Assembly (NCBI RefSeq): GCF_003123685.1
Contig: NZ_QCYJ01000099.1
Coordinates: 124,001 to 188,000, forward strand
Direction: 5' to 3'
From: Nocardia aurea
GTDB taxonomy: Bacteria; Actinomycetota; Actinomycetes; Mycobacteriales; Mycobacteriaceae
Length of the DNA: 64,000 bases
In this document: positions 59,591-64,000 of the stretch, piece after piece
Position numbering within the stretch: the first letter of the stretch is position 1
How the letters are laid out: the number at the start of each line of letters is the position of its first letter
The notes under the pieces: model-generated
Seen by the model: the letters and a program-made list of their open reading frames with translations, nothing else
Database searches by the model: none
What the model was told of the DNA's origin: nothing
Translations under genes and position numbers: made by a program

Positions 59591-60232
59591 CTACCCCGCC
59601 GCGCGGGTCTTGATGGCGTCGCGGGAGATGAACACGTCGTACTCACCCGGTGTCGAGATGACCGCGTTGCCGTAGGCGGAGCGGACGAACGGCTCGGTGT
59701 ACCACTTGCCCTCGCGCATATCGGCGAAGAAATCCTTGTCGTCCCCGTTGACGAAGAACTGGTTCTGGGTGGTCGCCACACCGTCGAGACGCTGACCGTA
59801 GAGCCGGGTGACCTGGTATCCGGAGTGGAATCCGAGCGCGTTCACCCACGGCTCCAATTCCACGATATTGGCCTGGAGCACCCACAGATCGCCCTGGACC
59901 CGGTAGGTCTCCTTGCGCTCGTCATGGTTCTCGTCACCGTAGAGGGTGAGTTCGACTTCCAGCTGATGTTCCTGCCCGGCAACCTCTTTCACGACGACGT
60001 GGGCGGCCTTGATCTCGCCGCTCAATCCGAGATATGTCTGCATCAGGGTCGCTATCCAGAGCAGGCCCACGGCGGCGACGAGTAGGACCAACCCACCCGC
60101 ACCCCGTCCGAGCAGCACACGCGGCCCCACTTTGCGCACCATTACCAACGCCGAGACGATCAGCGCCACTGCGATCAGGATGAGCAGGATCAGGCCGACC
60201 TGCACGAACCCGAAGTCCACCGGGTAGTTCAT
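59591..60232 (-). CDS. Membrane protein of unknown function, 213 aa
   Basis: An inner-membrane protein with two hydrophobic helices (GLILLILIAVALIVSALVMV and GGLVLLVAAVGLLWIATL). A large extracytoplasmic domain follows (about residues 75-213) with a strand-rich start (VVVKEVAGQEHQLEVELTLYG) and then QGDLWVLQANIVELEPWVN and VTRLYGQRLDGVATTQNQFF. I recall similar proteins in other bacteria annotated only as putative membrane protein. ATG 60232 starts MNYPVDFGFVQVGL. It lies between the zinc-ribbon and HD genes on the same strand; I do not recall it in the mycobacterial block. Confidence 0.74.
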   Translation of the reverse strand: MNYPVDFGFVQVGLILLILIAVALIVSALVMVRKVGPRVLLGRGAGGLVLLVAAVGLLWIATLMQTYLGLSGEIKAAHVVVKEVAGQEHQLEVELTLYGDENHDERKETYRVQGDLWVLQANIVELEPWVNALGFHSGYQVTRLYGQRLDGVATTQNQFFVNGDDKDFFADMREGKWYTEPFVRSAYGNAVISTPGEYDVFISRDAIKTRAAG

Positions 60233-60328
60233 GCGGTAGTTGTACCCGGTCCGGGGATTTCGATTCGGGTGAACATCGCGACACACCGACAACACGCGCA
60301 AATAGGACAGAGGTTGGGGCGCGCGGGT

Positions 60329-60895
60329 CTAGAACTTCACCATCGGCGCCGGGTGCAGCGGATGACGCAGCGCGCCCGCGGTCGCCAGTTTCACCAGTTT
60401 CCAATGGAATCCGGAACTGGGATAGGCGCGGCGCACCGCGCGGTAGTCGCGCGCCGACAGACCGAAGCGCACGGTGCCACTCGTGAAATCCACGGTGTCG
60501 GCCTTGCGGAACAGTTCCACCGGCGACAGCGGCCCGGCCGCGGCGCGCAGTTTGTGGTGATCGTCGATCATGGTCGTCACCAGCGGTATTCGGGTCTCGT
60601 CGCCGGTGTCGCGCAACCAACGCTCGGCACGTTCGACGGACGGCGGCAGATAGTCCCAGGTGCCGTCACTCCAGATACCGAGATCGTGGAAGGCGGCGGC
60701 CACCACGAATTCCGGCAGCGCGCTCGGCAGTTCCGCCTCGCCGCCGCCCGCGCGCAGATGCAGCAGGTCGGCGACCTGCACGACGCGGATGGCGTGATTC
60801 AGATAGCCGCGGTAGTCACCGCCGAGCGCGGGAGCCCAGGTCTCGAGAATGTCGGCGATCCCGGTCGCCGCGCCGTCGTTCACCGTGAGATCCAT
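60329..60895 (-). CDS. HD-domain phosphohydrolase-like protein
   Basis: A 188-residue protein of the HD superfamily. The metal-binding pattern is NHAIRVVQVADLL (first His), AAAFHDLGIW (the HD pair) and TMIDDHHKL with a further Asp/His. It lacks the GGDEF or EAL partners of signalling HD proteins and the long motifs of HD-GYP. The product may hydrolyse nucleotides or other phosphate esters. ATG 60895 has AAGGGA 8 bp upstream and was preferred to ATG codons further upstream. Function unproven. Confidence 0.77.
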   Translation of the reverse strand: MDLTVNDGAATGIADILETWAPALGGDYRGYLNHAIRVVQVADLLHLRAGGGEAELPSALPEFVVAAAFHDLGIWSDGTWDYLPPSVERAERWLRDTGDETRIPLVTTMIDDHHKLRAAAGPLSPVELFRKADTVDFTSGTVRFGLSARDYRAVRRAYPSSGFHWKLVKLATAGALRHPLHPAPMVKF

Positions 60896-60989
60896 CCAGA
60901 ACAGTCCCTTCGTGCGGCGATCCGACCCGCACATATCCTCGGCGCGAACCGCCGGATGCGCCATTCGAATCGCCGGTGCGCCGGGAGCT

Positions 60990-62114
60990 TCACTCGGCGC
61001 CGGTCACCGTCCACGGGTCGGTGCGCAGGTTCGAGACGTGGGTTTCCAGCGCGGGGAACGCGCGGCGCACGATATCGGCGGCCTGGGCACACCACGGGAA
61101 TTCCGTGGCCCAGTGGGCGGCGTCGACCAGCGCGGGACCGCCGGCGCGCAGATGTTCGTCGGCCGGATGATGACGCAGATCGGAGGTGACATAGGCGTCG
61201 ACCCCGAGCCGCGCCACCTTCCCGAGATAGGAATCGCCCGCACCGCCGCAGACGGCGACGTTCTCGATCATCCGATCCGGATCGCCCGCGGCACGGACAC
61301 CCCAGACGGTCTGCGGGAGCGCGGCGCGCACCCGGGCGGTGAAGGCGCGCAGTGTCTGCGGCTGTGGCAGGACGCCGACCCGGCCGATGCCGACACCGGA
61401 GGGGAACGGCGCGCGCTCGGTGACGTGATAGGCGGGTTCCTCGTACGGGTGGGCGGCGCGCAGCGCGGTGAGCAGCGCGCCGCGGGCCGCGGGCGGCGCG
61501 ATGACCTCGATCCGGTCCTCGTCCACGCGCTGGAGTTCACCGATGCTGCCGATGGCGGGATTCGCGCCGGTCATCGGACGGAACTGGCCGACGCTGGGCA
61601 CGTGTACCGCGCAGTCGTGGTAGTTGCCCGACCCGCCCGCGCCCGCGGCGAACAACGCCGCGAGCACCGCCTCGGTATGGGTGCGCGGAACCTGTACCAC
61701 CCAGCTGTCGACGGCGGCTGTGGGTTTCGGGTCGAGTACCCCGGTGACAGTGAGACCGAGCGCGTTCGCGAGCGCGTCGGAGACGCCGGGCGCGGCGGAA
61801 TCGGCGTTGGTGTGCGCGGAGAACAGCGCGCACCCCGACCGGATCAGCCGGTGCACCAGCGCGCCCTTCGGGGTGTCGGCCGCCACCGTGTCGACGCCGC
61901 GCAGCAGCAGCGGGTGGTGCACGATCAGCGCCTGCGCGCGCTCGCCGATCGCCGCGTCCACCACGTCCGCGGTGGCGTCGACGGCGAACAGGACCCGGCT
62001 CACCTCGTCGGAGGGATCACCGCAGACCAGCCCGACCGAATCCCACGATTCCGCCAGTTTCGGCGGGTAGGCCGCGTCCAGCACCCCGATGAGTTCCGCC
62101 AGCGTCGTCACCAT
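60990..62114 (-). CDS. NIF3-like dinuclear metal-centre protein
   Basis: A 374-residue protein of the DUF34/NIF3 family, corresponding to Rv2230c (formerly called GTP cyclohydrolase 1 type 2 homologue). Metal-site segments are ALIVHHPLLLRGVD (His-His), FSAHTNADSAAPG (His and Asp), and VTSDLRHHPADEH near the C-terminus, with a PII-like insert in the middle (about residues 140-240). The function of the family is still disputed. ATG 62114 begins MVTTLAELIG, and LAESWDSVGLVCG is typical of the family. The cobC gene lies upstream on the same strand, 118 bp away. Confidence 0.93.
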   Translation of the reverse strand: MVTTLAELIGVLDAAYPPKLAESWDSVGLVCGDPSDEVSRVLFAVDATADVVDAAIGERAQALIVHHPLLLRGVDTVAADTPKGALVHRLIRSGCALFSAHTNADSAAPGVSDALANALGLTVTGVLDPKPTAAVDSWVVQVPRTHTEAVLAALFAAGAGGSGNYHDCAVHVPSVGQFRPMTGANPAIGSIGELQRVDEDRIEVIAPPAARGALLTALRAAHPYEEPAYHVTERAPFPSGVGIGRVGVLPQPQTLRAFTARVRAALPQTVWGVRAAGDPDRMIENVAVCGGAGDSYLGKVARLGVDAYVTSDLRHHPADEHLRAGGPALVDAAHWATEFPWCAQAADIVRRAFPALETHVSNLRTDPWTVTGAE

Positions 62115-62232
62115 CAGCCTCTCCCTGTTCCGGACTCACACCTGTCGATTCGCCGTCGGCGGCGTCGGCCCGCACCCGCGCCCCGGACATTCAGAGGTCC
62201 GTACACCGCGACCTCCGACGACCGCGCGGCTG

Positions 62233-63270
62233 TCACAGACCCGCCCGCTCGATCGCCTCGACCAGGCGATCCACCTCGGCCGCCCCGCGCACCGCGACCC
62301 GCAGGTGATTCGGGCCGAGGCCGGGAAAAGTATCCGCGCGGCGGACCGCGACGCCCAGGTCGGCGAGGTGTTTGCGCAGCAGTTCGCCGTCCGGCGCCCG
62401 CAGCAGCAGGAAAGGACCGTGCGCGGGGGTGTGCACGTCGACGCCGAGCGCGGTCAGCCGCCCGATCATCGCGGCACGCTCCCGCGCGATCACGGCAGCC
62501 CGCTGCTGGGCCCAGGCGACGGCGTCGGGTGCGGCGGTCGCGGTGATCGCCTCCAGTTGCAGACTGCCGAGGGGCCAATGCGGGCGGCCGTGGCCGAGTC
62601 GAGCCAGGACCTCGGGCGCGCCGAGGAAATATCCGCAACGCAGGCCCGCGAGCGCCCAGGTCTTGGTGAGGCTGCGCAGCACGAGCACGTCCTGGGTGGC
62701 GTCGGCGGCCAAGGACTCCGGTTCGCCGACCACGGCGTCGGTGAACGCTTCGTCGACCACGACGAGTCGGCCGGGGCGGCGCAGGGCGCGCAGGGTGTCG
62801 GCGGGATGCAGCACCGAGGTGGGGTTGGTCGGATTACCGAGGACCACCATGTCGGCGTCGGCGGGGACGGCGGCCGGATCCAGGGTGTAGGGCGGTTCGA
62901 GGACGACCCGCGTCACCGGGACGTCCGCCTCGCGCAGCGCCAGCTCCGGTTCGGTGAACGACGGGTGGATCACCGCGGCCAGTCGCGGCGTGAGCCGGGG
63001 CAGCATCGCGAACCCCTCGGCCGCGCCCGCGAGCAGCAGGACCTCCTCCGGAGCGCGACCGTGCCTGGCGGCCACCGCCGCGCGCGCGGCGGATTCCGCG
63101 TCGGCGCTCGGGTAGCGGCCGAGATCGGTCAGGCAGGCCGCCAGCCGCTCGCGCAACCACCGTGGCGGGGCGCTGCCCTGCACGTTCACCGCGAAATCGA
63201 GCAGTCCGGGACGTGCGTCCACATCGCCGTGGTGGCGTAGTTTCGCATGATCGACCGGGTCCGATGGCAC
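62233..63270 (-). CDS. cobC: Aminotransferase-fold threonine-phosphate decarboxylase-like protein (CobC)
   Basis: A 345-residue PLP-dependent protein of the histidinol-phosphate aminotransferase / threonine-phosphate decarboxylase group. Substrate-side and PLP motifs are DFAVNVQGSAPP, LLLAGAAEGFAML, VLGNPTNPTSVLHP, VVDEAFTD with the PLP Asp, and SLTKTWALAGLRCGY with the PLP Lys in TKT. The closing GLGPNHLRVAVR carries the carboxylate-binding Arg. It corresponds to Rv2231c, annotated as cobC for cobalamin aminopropanol synthesis; a histidinol-phosphate role is the main alternative. The only in-frame start before the domain is GTG 63270. It diverges from ptpA by 44 bp. Confidence 0.89.
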   Translation of the reverse strand: MPSDPVDHAKLRHHGDVDARPGLLDFAVNVQGSAPPRWLRERLAACLTDLGRYPSADAESAARAAVAARHGRAPEEVLLLAGAAEGFAMLPRLTPRLAAVIHPSFTEPELALREADVPVTRVVLEPPYTLDPAAVPADADMVVLGNPTNPTSVLHPADTLRALRRPGRLVVVDEAFTDAVVGEPESLAADATQDVLVLRSLTKTWALAGLRCGYFLGAPEVLARLGHGRPHWPLGSLQLEAITATAAPDAVAWAQQRAAVIARERAAMIGRLTALGVDVHTPAHGPFLLLRAPDGELLRKHLADLGVAVRRADTFPGLGPNHLRVAVRGAAEVDRLVEAIERAGL

Positions 63271-63314
63271 GATCCAACACCCTACGTGGCGGCCTCGTGG
63301 CGTCACCGGCCAGA

Positions 63315-63818
63315 ATGGTTGTCGTGGGTGAGCTGCACATATCGTTCGTCTGTACCGGCAACATCTGCCGTTCGCCGATGGCGGAGAAGATATTCGCGCA
63401 CCATCTGAGCGAAGAGGGTCTGACCGATCGGGTGCGGGTGAGCAGTGCGGGCACCGGCGGTTGGCACGTCGGAGACGACGCCGACCCGCGCACCACCTCG
63501 ACGCTGCGCCGATACGGCTATCCGATCGGGCACGCCGCGGCACTGCTCGGCCCCGACCATCGCGACGCGGATCTGCTGATCGCCATGGACCGCGGCCACG
63601 AACGCGCGCTGGCCGAGGCCGGAGTGCCCTCGGATCGGCGCCGACTCCTGCGCAGTTTCGACCCGGACGCCGACGGACCCGACGTTCCCGACCCGTACTA
63701 CGGCGACACCTCCGATTTCGAGCTCGTCCGCGAGCAGATCGAAGCGGCCATGCCCGGTCTGTTGGAGTGGACCCACACCGCACTCGGCGACGCGGCCCCC
63801 GACGGACGACGACGCTGA
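63315..63818 (+). CDS. ptpA: Low-molecular-weight protein tyrosine phosphatase
   Basis: A 167-residue phosphatase with the active-site loop CTGNICRSPM (Cys-x5-Arg-Ser) near the N-terminus and the general-acid motif DPYYGD near residue 125. The intervening segment DRVRVSSAGTGGWHVGDDADPR is also typical. It corresponds to mycobacterial PtpA (Rv2234), which is secreted into macrophages and dephosphorylates host VPS33B. The mycobacterial kinase partner gene ptkA (HAD type), which normally sits before ptpA, is not in this window. The start could be ATG 63315 or GTG 63324. The stop overlaps the SURF1 start by one base (TGATG). Confidence 0.94.
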   Translation: MVVVGELHISFVCTGNICRSPMAEKIFAHHLSEEGLTDRVRVSSAGTGGWHVGDDADPRTTSTLRRYGYPIGHAAALLGPDHRDADLLIAMDRGHERALAEAGVPSDRRRLLRSFDPDADGPDVPDPYYGDTSDFELVREQIEAAMPGLLEWTHTALGDAAPDGRRR

Positions 63819-64000
63819 TGCGCAGAATCACCTTCCTGCTCCGGCCGAGCTGGGTCATCCTGGCCGCGCTCGTGGTCGCGTTCGCCTACCTGTGTTTCAC
63901 GGTGCTCGCGCCGTGGCAGCTCGGCAAGAACACCTCGACCTCGCATCGCAATCAGCTGATCGCCGATTCGGTGCGGGCGGATCCGGTCGATATCACCACC
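63818..64000 (+). CDS. SURF1-family cytochrome oxidase biogenesis protein, 5' part only
   Basis: The first 61 residues of a SURF1 protein; the rest lies off the right edge. It opens MRRITFLLRPSWVILAALVV with one hydrophobic helix (WVILAALVVAFAYLCFTVLA), then APWQLGKNTSTSHRNQLI, where WQLxK is the family signature. SURF1 helps assemble the aa3-type cytochrome c oxidase. ATG 63818 overlaps the ptpA stop by one base. It corresponds to Rv2235. Confidence 0.9.
   Translation, partial: MRRITFLLRPSWVILAALVVAFAYLCFTVLAPWQLGKNTSTSHRNQLIADSVRADPVDITT

Overview
The window is high-GC actinobacterial DNA, most likely from Nocardia or a close relative in the Mycobacteriales. The main reason is gene order. 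The backbone gcvT, pepA, sucB, a TIGR01777 epimerase, lipB, lipA, a DUF4191 protein, an RDD protein, glnA1, glnE, glnA2, a Hip1/CaeA-like hydrolase, panB, a CHAD protein, RNase H/phosphatase, a zinc-ribbon protein, a NIF3-like protein, cobC, ptpA and SURF1 follows the order I recall for the Rv2211c-Rv2235 block of Mycobacterium tuberculosis. Many GTG starts, 4-bp ATGA/GTGA overlaps, lipobox lipoproteins and an IdeR-type iron box fit this assignment.

Three stretches interrupt that backbone. The first (about 8.75-24.5 kb, between lipA and the DUF4191 gene) is the most unusual. It carries a DUF234-type ATPase behind a tandem inverted-repeat operator. Next comes a translationally coupled four-gene operon (10.54-15.27 kb): a probable winged-helix protein, a Cas4/RecB-like nuclease with iron-sulfur-type cysteines, an unrecognised protein with a possible beta-barrel end, and an Upf1-like SF1 helicase. 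The nuclease, possible barrel and helicase follow the domain order of eukaryotic Dna2, which suggests a split Dna2-like DNA-processing or defence complex. The same stretch also holds a small resolvase-like protein, an iron-regulated siderophore-interacting protein, a NERD nuclease-domain membrane protein, an XRE/DUF5753 regulator opposite a DUF4254 gene, and an EF-G-like GTPase.

The second interruption (27.5-40.1 kb, between glnA1 and glnE) carries an ECF42-type sigma factor with its DGPF/YCII partner, a divergent lspA, several lipoproteins, and a compact operon of CocE-type hydrolase, M20 peptidase, monoacylglycerol-lipase-like enzyme and type II lumazine synthase. It also has a zinc-metallopeptidase lipoprotein, a membrane-anchored endonuclease/exonuclease/phosphatase-fold protein, a P-loop kinase and an HPr-like protein without the phospho-histidine. 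The third (about 49.9-57.3 kb) holds an RNB ribonuclease, the RNase P RNA (rnpB), a hydrolase lacking its nucleophile, a SpoU methyltransferase, a NUDIX enzyme and a secreted S1 protease.

Functionally the core covers lipoate synthesis and its use (lipB, lipA, the lipoylated sucB and the glycine-cleavage gene gcvT). It also covers nitrogen assimilation: glnA1 behind a well-formed GlnR box, glnA2, and glnE, which adenylylates glutamine synthetase. Pantothenate synthesis (panB), RNA processing and cobamide-type metabolism complete it. Both window ends cut genes: gcvT at the left and SURF1 at the right.
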